From contig JAFZEA010000008.1 in the NCBI GenBank assembly GCA_017560905.1, positions 1-60,489 of the forward strand: DNA of 60,489 nt, given 5' to 3'. Below, in pieces: positions 1 through 8,333 of the stretch; positions within the stretch are counted from its first letter, which is position 1, and each line of letters starts with the position of its first letter. The notes under the pieces were generated by a model. That model saw nothing but the letters and a program-made list of their open reading frames with translations, ran no database searches and was not told the origin of the DNA. The translations under genes and the position numbers were made by a program. The DNA comes from Clostridia bacterium (lineage in GTDB: Bacteria > Bacillota > Clostridia > Oscillospirales > QAKW01).

Positions 1-460
1 CAAAGTACTTTTTGCCGACTTCCATAACAACGTCGGAGTACATCTGAATAAATCTTCTGTAGCAGTCCCAAGCCCAACGGGGATTGCCGGACTTAGCGCT
101 CATAACCTCAACAACCTCTTCGTTAAGACCGAGGTTGAGGATGGTATCCATCATACCGGGCATGGAAGCTCGGGCACCGGAACGAACGGAAACCAGCAGG
201 GGGTTCTCCTTGTCGCCGAACTTCTTGCCGGTGATCTCTTCCATCTTGTCGATATTCTCCATGATTTCGGCCTGAATATCATCATTGATCTTTCTGCCGT
301 CATCATAGTACTGTGTGCAAGCCTCAGTAGAAACGGTGAAGCCCTGGGGTACAGGCAGACCCATCTTGGTCATCTCAGCCAAGTTAGCACCCTTACCGCC
401 CAGCAGCTCACGCATGCTTGCGTCGCCTTCTCTGAACAAATAAACAAATTTTTTGCTCAT
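1..460 (-). CDS. ppdK: Pyruvate, phosphate dikinase, N-terminal part
   Basis: Reverse translation from the ATG at 460 gives a protein beginning [19 protein letters not shown], then [25 protein letters not shown] and [16 protein letters not shown]. These are the conserved stretches of the ATP-grasp domain of pyruvate, phosphate dikinase. The enzyme interconverts PEP, AMP and PPi with pyruvate, ATP and Pi, and many fermentative Clostridia use it as a PPi-linked glycolytic or anaplerotic enzyme in the cytoplasm. Only about 153 of the usual 870-880 residues are present because the gene runs off the left edge. A GGAGGG ribosome-binding site lies about 8 bases before the start, and a clear sigma-A promoter sits further upstream (534-562). 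Identity is secure from the motifs. Confidence 0.95.
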   Translation of the reverse strand, partial: MSKKFVYLFREGDASMRELLGGKGANLAEMTKMGLPVPQGFTVSTEACTQYYDDGRKINDDIQAEIMENIDKMEEITGKKFGDKENPLLVSVRSGARASMPGMMDTILNLGLNEEVVEVMSAKSGNPRWAWDCYRRFIQMYSDVVMEVGKKYF

Positions 461-506
461 TGGTTTTTCCCTCCATATAAAAAATATTTTTAAACATAGC
501 AAAATT

Positions 507-562
507 GAGGTCGTCGACCTCTTTATCCGTAGTATTATATCACACAAAAATCGGATTGTAAA
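507..562 (-). promoter_or_regulatory. ppdK promoter and 5'UTR hairpin
   Basis: On the minus strand TTTACA (557-562) and TATAAT (534-539) are separated by exactly 17 bases, a near-consensus sigma-A promoter. The predicted transcript begins with a short palindrome, GAGGTC-gac-GACCTC (507-521), in the untranslated leader of ppdK. The hairpin has no U-run, so it is not an obvious terminator. It could stabilise the transcript or be an operator. The promoter is confident and the hairpin role is unknown. Confidence 0.8.
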
Positions 563-580
563 CCATTTTTGTAAAATTTA

Positions 581-1699
581 CTATTTTTTGAAAATATAAA
601 CACGTGGAACACGAATACCGATGCCACAGATCAGTTCATAATGCAGGCGGTCGGAAAGACGGGCAACCGTTTCGGTATCCACGCCCTCTCCCATCACGAT
701 AACCTCATCTCCACGTTTTACATCGGGAATATCTGTCACATCCACCATCAACTGATCCATACAGACCCGACCCAACACAGGGGCTTTTTGTCCGTGGATC
801 ATCATAAAGCCTTTGCCGGAGAGTGATCTGGGATAGCCGTCCGCATAGCCGATGGGCACCGTGGCGATCACTGTTTCCCGCTCGGTCACAAAGGTGGATC
901 CGTAGCTGACCGTCGTACCCGCAGGCACACGCTTGACAAAGGTGACCTTGGCGTGCAGACTCATAGCAGGCGTCAGTCGGACAGCGCTGCGGTCCACCGC
1001 ATCGGAGGGATACAATCCGTAGGTAGCAATGCCGCAACGCACCATATTAAACCGTGCCTCCGGCAGATCGGTAATGCCTGCGGAATTGCACATATGAAGC
1101 ATCGGGATCTGCACGCCTGCCGCCGCGATATCATCCGCAAAGCGCAAAAACGTTTCCATTTGCTTTTTGGCAAGAGTTTTATCCGCCTCATCGGCGCCGG
1201 CAAAATGAGAGAACAGTCCCTCAATCTCAAGCTGACGAAGCGCAGCGATGCGGCACACCGTTTCCAAACTCTCTTGCTGCGGAAAAAAGCCGATACGACC
1301 CATGCCGGTATCCAGCTTGATATGTACCTTGACGGTCTTGCCCAGACGACAAGCCGTTTCGGACATTATCTGCGCACTTTCATAATCAAACACTGTCAGC
1401 GCCACATCCTGACGGATCAGCGACTCATAGCTGTCGGGAAAAACATAGCCCAGAATCATCATGGGGTTATCAATTCCCTCTTGACGCAAGGCGAGCGCCT
1501 CTTCGCCCGTAGCCACACAAAAGCCATCTACCTGATTTTTAAGCGCTTGCGCCACCTGCAGAGCACCGTGACCGTAGGCATTTGCCTTGATGACGGCATA
1601 GACCGCCACCGCTTCCCCCACGACACGCTGCACCTCGGCTATATTGTTGCAGATCGCGCTCAGATTGATCTTTGCATATACTCTATTGGGATATATCAT
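581..1699 (-). CDS. alr: Alanine racemase
   Basis: A 372-residue fold-type III PLP enzyme that makes D-alanine from L-alanine for peptidoglycan (and teichoic acid, if present). AVIKANAYGHG carries the PLP lysine at about residue 38. VSYGSTF carries the second catalytic tyrosine of the C-terminal beta domain, and GRVCMDQLMVDVTD is a family signature. I chose the ATG at 1699 (protein MIYPNRVYAKINL) because GGAGG lies 6 bases upstream and the protein then starts where the family starts. An upstream in-frame start at 1735 would add 12 unconserved residues. The start lies inside the 3' end of apbE (17-base overlap), so the two are probably translationally coupled. Confidence 0.95.
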   Translation of the reverse strand: MIYPNRVYAKINLSAICNNIAEVQRVVGEAVAVYAVIKANAYGHGALQVAQALKNQVDGFCVATGEEALALRQEGIDNPMMILGYVFPDSYESLIRQDVALTVFDYESAQIMSETACRLGKTVKVHIKLDTGMGRIGFFPQQESLETVCRIAALRQLEIEGLFSHFAGADEADKTLAKKQMETFLRFADDIAAAGVQIPMLHMCNSAGITDLPEARFNMVRCGIATYGLYPSDAVDRSAVRLTPAMSLHAKVTFVKRVPAGTTVSYGSTFVTERETVIATVPIGYADGYPRSLSGKGFMMIHGQKAPVLGRVCMDQLMVDVTDIPDVKRGDEVIVMGEGVDTETVARLSDRLHYELICGIGIRVPRVYIFKK

Positions 1700-2609
1700 C
1701 CTTGTCCTCCCATCTGATCCACACTGTGCCATCACTCTCTCCCGTGATCAAAGCGGCGGTAGAAAACGCATCTGCCCAACCGGCATCACGGTGTACGACG
1801 CTTACCTGTGCTATACCGCTGTCCGCAGGATAGCCGGTAGTAAGATCTGTAATATGATGATATTTTTTCTCTTGATAAACAAAAAAGCGTTGCTCGGTGC
1901 CGCTGGTGGACAATGCCTCGCCGTCTTTCAAATAAACGGTTTCGGCAACACCCCCGACACCGTCACTGAGTCCCACGGCAAAAGGCTCTCCGTTTTTATC
2001 TCCCACAGCCACCACCGAAGAAACGGCGCTGAGCAGACCCTTAAAGCCGGAGGCTCTCAGCGCATCTGCCGTTTTTTGCAAAGCATAGCCCTTGGCAAAG
2101 GCGCCCACGTCGATACGAGCATCGGGGTCGGCAATACGGACACGACCGTTTTCGATTTCCAAAGCATTGATATCTATATGCTGCAAAGCCGAAGCGATCG
2201 CACTTTCGGAGGGTGGTGCTTCGGTATCCTTCCACAGTGCCGTCACCGCGCCCCCCATCACATTGACCGCACCGTCAGTCTGCCGATACATCTCTACGCC
2301 GAAGGTAAGCAGGTCTTGCAACTCTTTGGAAATCTCCACCCATTGTCCCGCCTTTTGATTGACGGTATACACGCCCACAACCCCTTCCCAAGGACGGTAA
2401 GCATCACATAGACGGTGCCAACCGTCCAGCATTTCCTCTGCCTGTTTGCCATAGGTTTCAGCATCGTCTTGCGAGGTGTAGCAAATAATATCGATCAACG
2501 TATCAAATGTATCGGGAACGGTGTAACGATAACTCTGCGCATGAGCGCAACCGCACAGTCCACCGCACAGAGCCAAAATGATAAAAAAGACCGCAAAACG
2601 TCTTTTCAT
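1683..2609 (-). CDS. apbE: FAD:protein FMN transferase, ApbE family lipoprotein
   Basis: 308 residues. The first ~20 residues are a lipoprotein signal with the lipobox LCGC, so the protein should be tethered outside the membrane. ApbE transfers FMN from FAD onto threonine residues of exported flavoproteins such as Rnf and Nqr subunits. Visible family motifs are VMGGAVTALW, DVGAFAKGYALQ, HHITDLTTGYPA and the metal/catalytic-loop segment ADAFSTAALITG. It starts at an ATG after TGGAGTG and overlaps alr. No Rnf genes are present in the window, so the substrate is not shown here. Confidence 0.9.
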   Translation of the reverse strand: MKRRFAVFFIILALCGGLCGCAHAQSYRYTVPDTFDTLIDIICYTSQDDAETYGKQAEEMLDGWHRLCDAYRPWEGVVGVYTVNQKAGQWVEISKELQDLLTFGVEMYRQTDGAVNVMGGAVTALWKDTEAPPSESAIASALQHIDINALEIENGRVRIADPDARIDVGAFAKGYALQKTADALRASGFKGLLSAVSSVVAVGDKNGEPFAVGLSDGVGGVAETVYLKDGEALSTSGTEQRFFVYQEKKYHHITDLTTGYPADSGIAQVSVVHRDAGWADAFSTAALITGESDGTVWIRWEDKDDISQ

Positions 2610-2734
2610 TGTTTACACTCCATTTACACTTTCTTAACACACTCTTTTTTCCGTTGTGTTATACTTAAACCAAGATGAGAAACATCCATCTCATCTGCGG
2701 TTTGAACCTACCGCACTTTTTCATCATTCTCCTA

Positions 2735-2923
2735 TTTTGGACAAGGGCGCTCGAAAGAGCGCTCTTTGTCTTTGTATAGGGTCATTGATCCTATACAAAG
2801 ACAAAGCAACCCCCTACAGGGTTCTTGTCCAAAACATCCTCGAACGATCTATGGCATAGCCATAAGGGAAAGTGAGAGGATATTTTTTGGAGAAATACCA
2901 AAGATTTCGCGAAGCGAAATCTT
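2735..2923. repeat. Intergenic cluster of short hairpins
   Basis: The 394-base gap between the divergent genes apbE and the gene at 3004 holds a set of inverted repeats. Outer arms of 11 bases (2735-2745 and 2824-2834, containing GGACAAG / CTTGTCC) enclose GCGCTC-gaaa-GAGCGC (2747-2762) and a perfect 17-base inverted repeat (2764-2780 / 2790-2806, 9-base loop). Outside them lie TATGGC-ata-GCCATA (2850-2864) and a perfect 10-bp hairpin with loop GAA (2901-2923). The architecture of many tiny hairpins, some nested within complementary joints, resembles the arrays at 8.3, 22.2 and 51.7 kb. No coding potential is convincing. Promoters for both neighbours must lie within or beside it. Confidence 0.7.
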
Positions 2924-3003
2924 CCTTTCTTTTAATTTTACCACGATATTTATTGCAAAGCAAGCCCCGCCGTGATATACTTTGAATACAGAGGTGATAA
3001 AAC

Positions 3004-3465
3004 TTGGCAAAAAGACAAAAAAAGCAAAAATGGGAACGGGAAGACCGACTGCTTGACTACATCACCACCCACAAAGCAGAGATCACCCGTTATCTCGTTG
3101 TGGTACTCATCGGCGAACTATGGAGATGGGTGCTGGATAATATCATATATAATCTGTTTCCGTTTATGCTCACCTATCGCAGCGGTTTTACCTTTATACT
3201 GTGGGCACTGCCCTATTTCCTTGCTTGCAAGCTGTGGGTCTGGCGGCAGACGGAGGATGACAGCTTTACCTGGGGAACACAAGGACTTAAATTTATTATG
3301 TCCATTCTGGTGATCGCCGTCATCAATATAGGCGTCAATATTCTGATGAGCGATATATTGCTGTTGAACAGCTCGCTGGCGGCACTGTTTGGTCATCTTG
3401 CAGAAGAAATCTTGTATTTCATCGCAATGTATTACGTGATATTGCAGCCTCATAAAAAGAATTAA
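3004..3465 (+). CDS. Small polytopic membrane protein, GtrA-like
   Basis: 153 residues starting at TTG (3004), with GAGGTG about 8 bases upstream (2990-2995). No ATG or GTG fits better. After a lysine-rich N-terminus there are about four hydrophobic segments (near residues 28-50, 55-75, 98-117 and 125-147). The segment YLVVVLIGEL and the turn ACKLWVWRQ match the pattern of GtrA-family proteins (YLVVG... and NKLWVF), which are four-helix membrane proteins implicated in moving undecaprenyl-linked sugars. The match is weaker than for the clear GtrA gene at 45191. It could instead be an unrelated small membrane protein. Confidence 0.55.
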   Translation: MAKRQKKQKWEREDRLLDYITTHKAEITRYLVVVLIGELWRWVLDNIIYNLFPFMLTYRSGFTFILWALPYFLACKLWVWRQTEDDSFTWGTQGLKFIMSILVIAVINIGVNILMSDILLLNSSLAALFGHLAEEILYFIAMYYVILQPHKKN

Positions 3466-3480
3466 AAAAATTTGCAAGTA

Positions 3481-3509
3481 TTGAAAAAACAAAAAATACT
3501 TGGTATACT
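3481..3509 (+). promoter_or_regulatory. Sigma-A promoter for the small gene at 3548
   Basis: TTGAAA (3481-3486) and TATACT (3504-3509) are separated by exactly 17 bases, about 40 bases before the ATG at 3548. The small downstream gene therefore has its own promoter rather than depending on readthrough from the gene at 3004. Confidence 0.8.
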
Positions 3510-3547
3510 ATATTTATATAGAAGCAAAAAGAAAGGTGTGTAAGCAC

Positions 3548-3727
3548 ATGAGCAAAAGAGTTGGAACCATTATCGGCATCGTTGTCGGCATTCTGGCTGC
3601 GCTGGCCGCCGTTGGCGCCGTACTGTATTGGCTGGACAAAAAGGGTACCTTGAAGTTAAAGAAAACCGATTTCACCTATTCCGAGGAATTCCCCGATGAA
3701 GAAGAGGAAGCCGTAACAGAAGCATAA
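3548..3727 (+). CDS. 59-residue single-span membrane protein, unknown function
   Basis: Starts at the ATG at 3548 (MSKRVGTIIGIVVGILAAL) with AAGGTGTG upstream. An in-frame start at 3500 would lie before the likely transcription start. One transmembrane helix spans about residues 6-28. It is followed by a lysine-rich stretch and then a very acidic tail (DEEEEAVTEA). I do not recognise a family. Its own strong promoter, good ribosome-binding site and clean membrane-protein composition argue that it is real. The charge layout (basic just after the helix, acidic C-terminus) suggests an N-out/C-in anchored peptide, but this is inference. Confidence 0.6.
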   Translation: MSKRVGTIIGIVVGILAALAAVGAVLYWLDKKGTLKLKKTDFTYSEEFPDEEEEAVTEA

Positions 3728-3822
3728 ACCGGAGGGGCCGGAAAAATAGTCCGAAATGTAAAAGCCGACCCAACAAACTGAAATTTCAGAGAAAGAAAAA
3801 TACCATATTTCGTTTGAAATTG

Positions 3823-3876
3823 AAGTGATATAGTGATGGTAGACACAAAAAAGTGTCTACCATCACTATATCACTT
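3823..3876. repeat. Perfect 24-bp inverted repeat, 6-base A loop
   Basis: Arms 3823-3846 and 3853-3876 are perfectly complementary and separated by AAAAAA. It lies between the convergent ends of the small gene at 3548 and the MATE gene at 3905, so it may serve as a bidirectional terminator. The downstream T-richness is modest on both strands, and 24 perfect pairs is longer than a terminator needs. The outermost bases of the arms (AAGTGATAT / ATATCACTT) contain the same word, ATATCACT, that punctuates the hairpin array at 8.5 kb, which suggests a shared origin. Confidence 0.75.
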
Positions 3877-3904
3877 TAGTTTTGAAAAACTACTGACTTT
3901 TCTT

Positions 3905-5293
3905 TTATTTAAGACCAAAAATTTTGCGTTTGACATGAGGATTTTCCAGATGGAAACGCCGCTTTTTGACAATTACACGATAGACGATCAAGTCCGTTAT
4001 AATAGTAGCAAGCCACGACACCGTGTAGGAGAAGAACAGACATTCCAATGTGTGGAACATCTGAAATACCGTAAAGATCCACACCAAACGGACACCGCAG
4101 ACACCAAGTACCGATACCAGCATCGCCGCCACGGAGCTTCCCATGCCGCGCAGGGTACAACTCATAACCTCCATAATACCGCACAGGAAGTACGGTACGC
4201 CCATCCATAACAGTTTGATCACGCCGTACTTAATGGCCTCGGGAGAATCGGTGATGTACAGGGAGAGAAGCTGAGATCCGAACACATAGCTCAGCACACC
4301 CAACGTCAGTCCCGTCACCGTAACACAGCCAAAGCAGATACCGATGATACGGGATATCCGCTCCTCCTTTTTAGCACCGATATTCTGTCCCACAAAGTTG
4401 AGCGCCGTCTGTCCGAAAGCGGAAAAACTTACATATACATATCCCTCAATATTGCCGGCGGCAGACATGCCGTTTACCACCTCGGCGCCGAAGGAATTGA
4501 CCGCTGCCTGAATGATAACATTGGAAATGTTAAACAGTGTACCCTGAATACCTGCAGGAATACCGATGTTCAGAATTCTGCCCACCGCCTGTCTGTCAAA
4601 GCAAAGCTTTTTGAGTTCCAATTTGCAGGCGTCGTTGCGTCGCATCAATGCGATCACGACCAGTGTTGCCGAAACAAACTGAGAAATAGCGGTAGCCAGT
4701 GCCACACCCGCCACATTCATATGGAAGAAAATTACGAATATCAGATTGAGGCCCACATTGACTACACCTGCAATACTCAGATAGATGAGCGGTCGCACAG
4801 TATCTCCCGCCGCACGCAAAATAGCGGCGCCGAAATTGTAGACCAGATTGCCCAGTACACCGCAAAAATAGATACGCATATATATCGTAGCAAGCCCTAT
4901 GGTCTCCTCGGGGGTTCCCATCCATTCGAGAAAGTAGCGGCTGAAAAGCACACCGACGATTGTCAGCACTATGCCGCCCACCGCCGCCACGGGAAATGCC
5001 GTATGAACCGACTTATGCACGCGTGTATTATGGTTGCCGCCCAAGCCCTGCGCCACAGCAACGCTGACGCCGATAGACAGTCCCATAAACAGATACACAA
5101 TCAACGTAATAATGGATCCGGTAGCTCCGACCGCGCCCACTGAGTCAGCACCGCAGTAACGTCCCACCACCAGCAAGTCCGCCGTATTAAACAGCAACTG
5201 CAATACGCTGGTCGCAATGATTGGCAATGTATACAGCACGATGTTTTTAAACAACCGGCCGTTTACCATATCGATCTGTTTTGATCCTTTCAC
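3905..5293 (-). CDS. MATE family multidrug/solute exporter
   Basis: 462 residues with twelve hydrophobic segments in the two-bundle MATE arrangement. The N-terminus reads IVLYTLPIIATSVLQLLFNTADLLVVGRYCG, and a repeat of the motif is seen mid-protein at NIGIPAGIQGTLFNISNVIIQA. MATE proteins export cationic drugs or metabolites in exchange for Na+ or H+ across the cytoplasmic membrane. The start is GTG at 5293, preceded by GGGGGAG six bases upstream. No ATG is as well placed. It is transcribed alone, with the 24-bp inverted repeat just past its end. The substrate cannot be told from sequence. Confidence 0.9.
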   Translation of the reverse strand: MKGSKQIDMVNGRLFKNIVLYTLPIIATSVLQLLFNTADLLVVGRYCGADSVGAVGATGSIITLIVYLFMGLSIGVSVAVAQGLGGNHNTRVHKSVHTAFPVAAVGGIVLTIVGVLFSRYFLEWMGTPEETIGLATIYMRIYFCGVLGNLVYNFGAAILRAAGDTVRPLIYLSIAGVVNVGLNLIFVIFFHMNVAGVALATAISQFVSATLVVIALMRRNDACKLELKKLCFDRQAVGRILNIGIPAGIQGTLFNISNVIIQAAVNSFGAEVVNGMSAAGNIEGYVYVSFSAFGQTALNFVGQNIGAKKEERISRIIGICFGCVTVTGLTLGVLSYVFGSQLLSLYITDSPEAIKYGVIKLLWMGVPYFLCGIMEVMSCTLRGMGSSVAAMLVSVLGVCGVRLVWIFTVFQMFHTLECLFFSYTVSWLATIITDLIVYRVIVKKRRFHLENPHVKRKIFGLK

Positions 5294-5375
5294 GATCGTC
5301 TCCCCCTTTGCTGCTTACATTATACACCCCTTAAAATAAAAAACAACCCCAAACACCCATTTTTGAAAAATAAAA

Positions 5376-5395
5376 ATGCACGGAAGCCCGTGCAT
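5376..5395 (-). terminator. Rho-independent terminator of the ACT-UPF0210 operon
   Basis: ATGCACGG-aagc-CCGTGCAT, followed on the minus strand by TTTTTATTTTT. It lies just past the stop codon of the esterase pseudogene and ends the minus-strand operon that starts at 7409. Confidence 0.85.
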
Positions 5396-5399
5396 CTTC

Positions 5400-5769
5400 T
5401 TATACTAAGATCTTAATATTTTCTTCTTCGAGGATGATCGGTTCTGCCTTTAGCAGTCTGTCAAAATTACCTGCCAGACGATCGACCATCAGCGCAAAGC
5501 CCTTTTCATTAATATGCTGATTTTTTTAGCCGTAAAAACTGTCGCAGCAGTGATCGTAGGCCGCCTCTGGCGGCGAGACAAACCACGCGCTCTCATCCCT
5601 TTCCGCATAGGTCAGAAAAGAGGCGCAGCTCGGGTCATCATATAGGCGACGCATTTTATGCAAATATTCATAACTGTTGCTCACGGCAATCTCATTTACG
5701 GAAGGCAGCACCGCCGCCCCCCATCATATTGGATTGCCCTGCAAAAACGAACAATTCTCTGTAAGTCAT
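5400..5769 (-). pseudogene. Decayed SGNH/SASA-type acetylesterase
   Basis: The ATG at 5769 overlaps the TAA of the UPF0210 gene (TAATG). It opens a frame reading [19 protein letters not shown], the nucleophile block (GQSNM) of sialate O-acetylesterase-like SGNH hydrolases. After a run of G residues near 5718-5724 the frame shifts. A second frame continues with LPSVNEIAVSNSYEYLH to a stop near 5528. A third segment (about 5400-5520) reads HINEKGFALMVDRLAGN, resembling the C-terminal histidine block of the fold. The middle, usually 200 or more residues, is missing. The remnant is therefore frameshifted and internally deleted, though still coupled to its operon. Confidence 0.8.
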
Positions 5770-7127
5770 TAGTTTTTCAGGCTCTGCAGAGGCGCAGGGA
5801 TGCGGCCGCCGCGATGAATAAATTCATGGGGAGATGCTGTGTTTATATTCATTACCGGGCCCTCGCCCAGCAGTCCGCCGAAGGACAATGTGTCGCCCAC
5901 CTTTTTGCCGATGGCGGGAATAACACGAACAGCCATTGTCTTGGAATTGACCATACCGATGGCCGCTTCGTCGGCGATGAGCGCAGAGATAACCTCAGGG
6001 CTGGTGTCGCCGGGAATGTTGATCATATCAAGACCCACACTGCACACAGCGGTCATCGCCTCAAGCTTTTCCAGTGTCAGGCAACCGGTCGTAGCCGCAT
6101 TGATCATACCCGCATCTTCGGTAACGGGAATAAATGCGCCCGATAAGCCGCCCACGTGACCACTGGCCATAACGCCGCCCTTTTTCACCGCATCATTGAG
6201 CAATGCCAGAGCCGCCGTTGTGCCGCAACCGCCGCACTGCTCCAGACCCATTTCTTCCAAAATATGAGCCACACTGTCACCCACCGCAGGTGTGGGCGCC
6301 AACGAAAGATCTACAATACCAAAGGGTATGCCCAATCTTTCCGAGGCACGGGTGGCCACCAGTTGACCGATTCGTGTGATCTTAAATGCCGTACGCTTGA
6401 TACACTCTGCCACGGCAGAGAGATCCTCGCCTTTGTGCTTGGCCAATGCACTGCGCACCACACCGGGGCCCGAAACGCCCACGTTGATACAGCAGTCCGC
6501 CTCGCCCACACCGTGAAATGCACCCGCCATAAAGGGGTTATCCTCCACCGCATTGCAAAAGACCACCAGCTTGGCGGCGCCGATACAGTTGCGATCGGCG
6601 GTCAGACGTGCCGCTTCTTTCACGATATATCCCATTTTGCATACCGCATCCATATTGATGCCGGCTCTGGTCGAACCGATATTGACGCTGGAACAGATAT
6701 GATCCGTGACACTCAGTGCCTCGGGAATGCTTTCAATCAAGGCCAGATCGCCCGGTGCAAAACCCTTCTGCACCAGTGCGCTGTAACCACCGATAAAGTC
6801 CACGCCCAGTGCTCTTGACGCCTTCTCCAGTGTCAGTGCAAATTTGACGGGACTCTGCCCGTGGCAGGCCGCCGCTAACATAGAAATGGGCGTTACGCTG
6901 ATTCTCTTATTGATGATGGGTACACCCAACTCGCCCTCGATCTCTTCGCAGACCGCCACCTGACGGGCGGCAATACGAGTGATCTTATCATAAACCTTCT
7001 GACAGGCACGATCAATATCCGGGTCAATGCAATCCAAAAGCGAAATGCCGATGGTTACGGTACGGATATCCAGATGCTCCTGCTCGATCATCGAGATGGT
7101 TTCCAAAATATCATTGGTATTGATCAT
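5769..7127 (-). CDS. PFL/UPF0210 (DUF711) family protein
   Basis: 452 residues, full length for the family. Characteristic segments are the N-terminal [47 protein letters not shown] and [12 protein letters not shown]. It belongs to a glycyl-radical-fold-like family without a settled biochemical role, annotated as PFL-like or UPF0210. No glycyl-radical motif (RVxGY) is visible, so pyruvate formate-lyase activity should not be assumed. It lies 12 bases downstream of an ACT-domain gene. This conserved pairing in Firmicutes suggests an amino-acid-sensing partner. It is followed by a one-base stop/start overlap with the esterase pseudogene. Confidence 0.92.
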   Translation of the reverse strand: MINTNDILETISMIEQEHLDIRTVTIGISLLDCIDPDIDRACQKVYDKITRIAARQVAVCEEIEGELGVPIINKRISVTPISMLAAACHGQSPVKFALTLEKASRALGVDFIGGYSALVQKGFAPGDLALIESIPEALSVTDHICSSVNIGSTRAGINMDAVCKMGYIVKEAARLTADRNCIGAAKLVVFCNAVEDNPFMAGAFHGVGEADCCINVGVSGPGVVRSALAKHKGEDLSAVAECIKRTAFKITRIGQLVATRASERLGIPFGIVDLSLAPTPAVGDSVAHILEEMGLEQCGGCGTTAALALLNDAVKKGGVMASGHVGGLSGAFIPVTEDAGMINAATTGCLTLEKLEAMTAVCSVGLDMINIPGDTSPEVISALIADEAAIGMVNSKTMAVRVIPAIGKKVGDTLSFGGLLGEGPVMNINTASPHEFIHRGGRIPAPLQSLKN

Positions 7128-7139
7128 AACAATCGGCTC

Positions 7140-7409
7140 CTATACTTTGTGCATGGTGTCAAAAATTTCTTCGTGCATACAGTGAATGTCCATATTCATC
7201 TCTGCCCCCATTTTTTTGAGATTTTCGGCAAACTGCGAAAAAGAGATTTCCATCTCTCCGATGTCCGCCAGCATAATCATACAGAACATATCCTGCAGTA
7301 CGGACTGAGTGACCTCCACAATATTCAGCCCGTTTTCGGCGCATTTGCCGCTGACCGTCGCCAATATGCCCACGCGGTCTTTTCCAACCACAGTAATAAC
7401 AGCTCTCAT
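7140..7409 (-). CDS. ACT domain protein, UPF0237 family
   Basis: 89 residues forming one or two small ligand-binding ACT folds: MRAVITVVGKDRVGILATVSG is the usual opening, followed by NIVEVTQSVLQDMFCMIML. ACT domains bind amino acids or other small molecules and usually act as sensors. It has the strong ribosome-binding site GGAGGA and is the first gene of the operon with UPF0210. It may regulate its neighbour (inference from conserved pairing). Confidence 0.9.
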   Translation of the reverse strand: MRAVITVVGKDRVGILATVSGKCAENGLNIVEVTQSVLQDMFCMIMLADIGEMEISFSQFAENLKKMGAEMNMDIHCMHEEIFDTMHKV

Positions 7410-7517
7410 TTGTCATTCCTCCGTTTTATGATACATTTTATTATATATAATTTCTAAAACAAAGTCAACTTTTTATGCCTTGCGTTTTACCAAAGAGAAG
7501 AACTTTTTCCGTCAACC

Positions 7518-7546
7518 TTGAAAATCCAAAATTTATATGCTACAAT
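7518..7546 (+). promoter_or_regulatory. yebC promoter
   Basis: TTGAAA and TACAAT are separated by 17 bases, ending about 35 bases before the yebC start. This is a good sigma-A promoter in the divergent gap with the ACT-UPF0210 operon. Confidence 0.75.
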
Positions 7547-7581
7547 AAACTCTGTTATAATTATGATATGGAGTGAATACA

Positions 7582-8316
7582 ATGTCCGGACATTCTAAAT
7601 GGAAAAACATTATGCACAAAAAGGGTAAGACCGACGCACAGCGCGCCAAAGTCTTTACCAAAATGGCCAAAGAAATTATGGTAGTGGTCAAAGAGGGCGG
7701 AGCTGACCCCGCCTCCAACTCCCGTCTGGCCGACGTCATTGCCAAAGCCAAGGCCGCCAACGTTCCCAACGACAACATTGAGCGTGCCATCAAAAAGGGT
7801 GCCGGTGCCGAGGGCGGCGCCGACTATATCAACCTCACCTATGAGGGCTACGGTCCCGGCGGTGTGGCTGTGGTCGTGGAATGTCTGACCGACAACAAAA
7901 ACCGTACCGCAGGCAACATCCGCCACTGGTTTGACAAATTCGGCGGCAATCTGGGCGCCACAGGCAGTGTGGCCTGGCAATTCAAGACCTACGGTCAGCT
8001 CATTATTGAAAAAGCCGACGGCATCGATGAGGACGAGCTGATGATGCTGGCGCTGGACAGCGGTGCCGATGACTTTACCGCTGAGGAAGAAGCATTTGAG
8101 ATCATTTGCGCTCCCGAAAACTTCCACGCCCTGCGTGAAGCACTGGAGGGTGAAGGCTATACCTTCCTGTCTGCCGAAGTCACCCGCATCCCCGACAACG
8201 AGGTCACCCTGACCGACGAAAAGGACATCAAGTTCATGGGCCTGCTCATCGAAAATCTCGAAGACGATGATGACGTTCAGAACATCTATCATAACGCCGC
8301 AAACGAGGATTTGTAG
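7582..8316 (+). CDS. yebC: YebC/PmpR family regulatory protein (TACO1-like)
   Basis: 244 residues, starting MSGHSKWKNIMHKKGKTDAQRAK, the hallmark N-terminus of the family. Later segments include DNIERAIKKGAG, YEGYGPGGVAVVVECLTDNKNRT and RHWFDKFGGNLGATGSVAW. Family members are described as transcriptional regulators and, more recently, as factors that relieve ribosome stalling at proline-rich stretches. I took the ATG at 7582 because it gives the conserved N-terminus and has GGAGTG upstream. An in-frame GTG three codons earlier is less likely. Its stop codon is followed almost at once by the hairpin array. Confidence 0.95.
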   Translation: MSGHSKWKNIMHKKGKTDAQRAKVFTKMAKEIMVVVKEGGADPASNSRLADVIAKAKAANVPNDNIERAIKKGAGAEGGADYINLTYEGYGPGGVAVVVECLTDNKNRTAGNIRHWFDKFGGNLGATGSVAWQFKTYGQLIIEKADGIDEDELMMLALDSGADDFTAEEEAFEIICAPENFHALREALEGEGYTFLSAEVTRIPDNEVTLTDEKDIKFMGLLIENLEDDDDVQNIYHNAANEDL

Positions 8317-8333
8317 AAATCAAAAAATATTTA

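Noticed and set aside
5769-7127. Pyruvate formate-lyase
   Set aside because: The glycyl-radical motif and active-site cysteines of PFL are not seen. It is the UPF0210 family.
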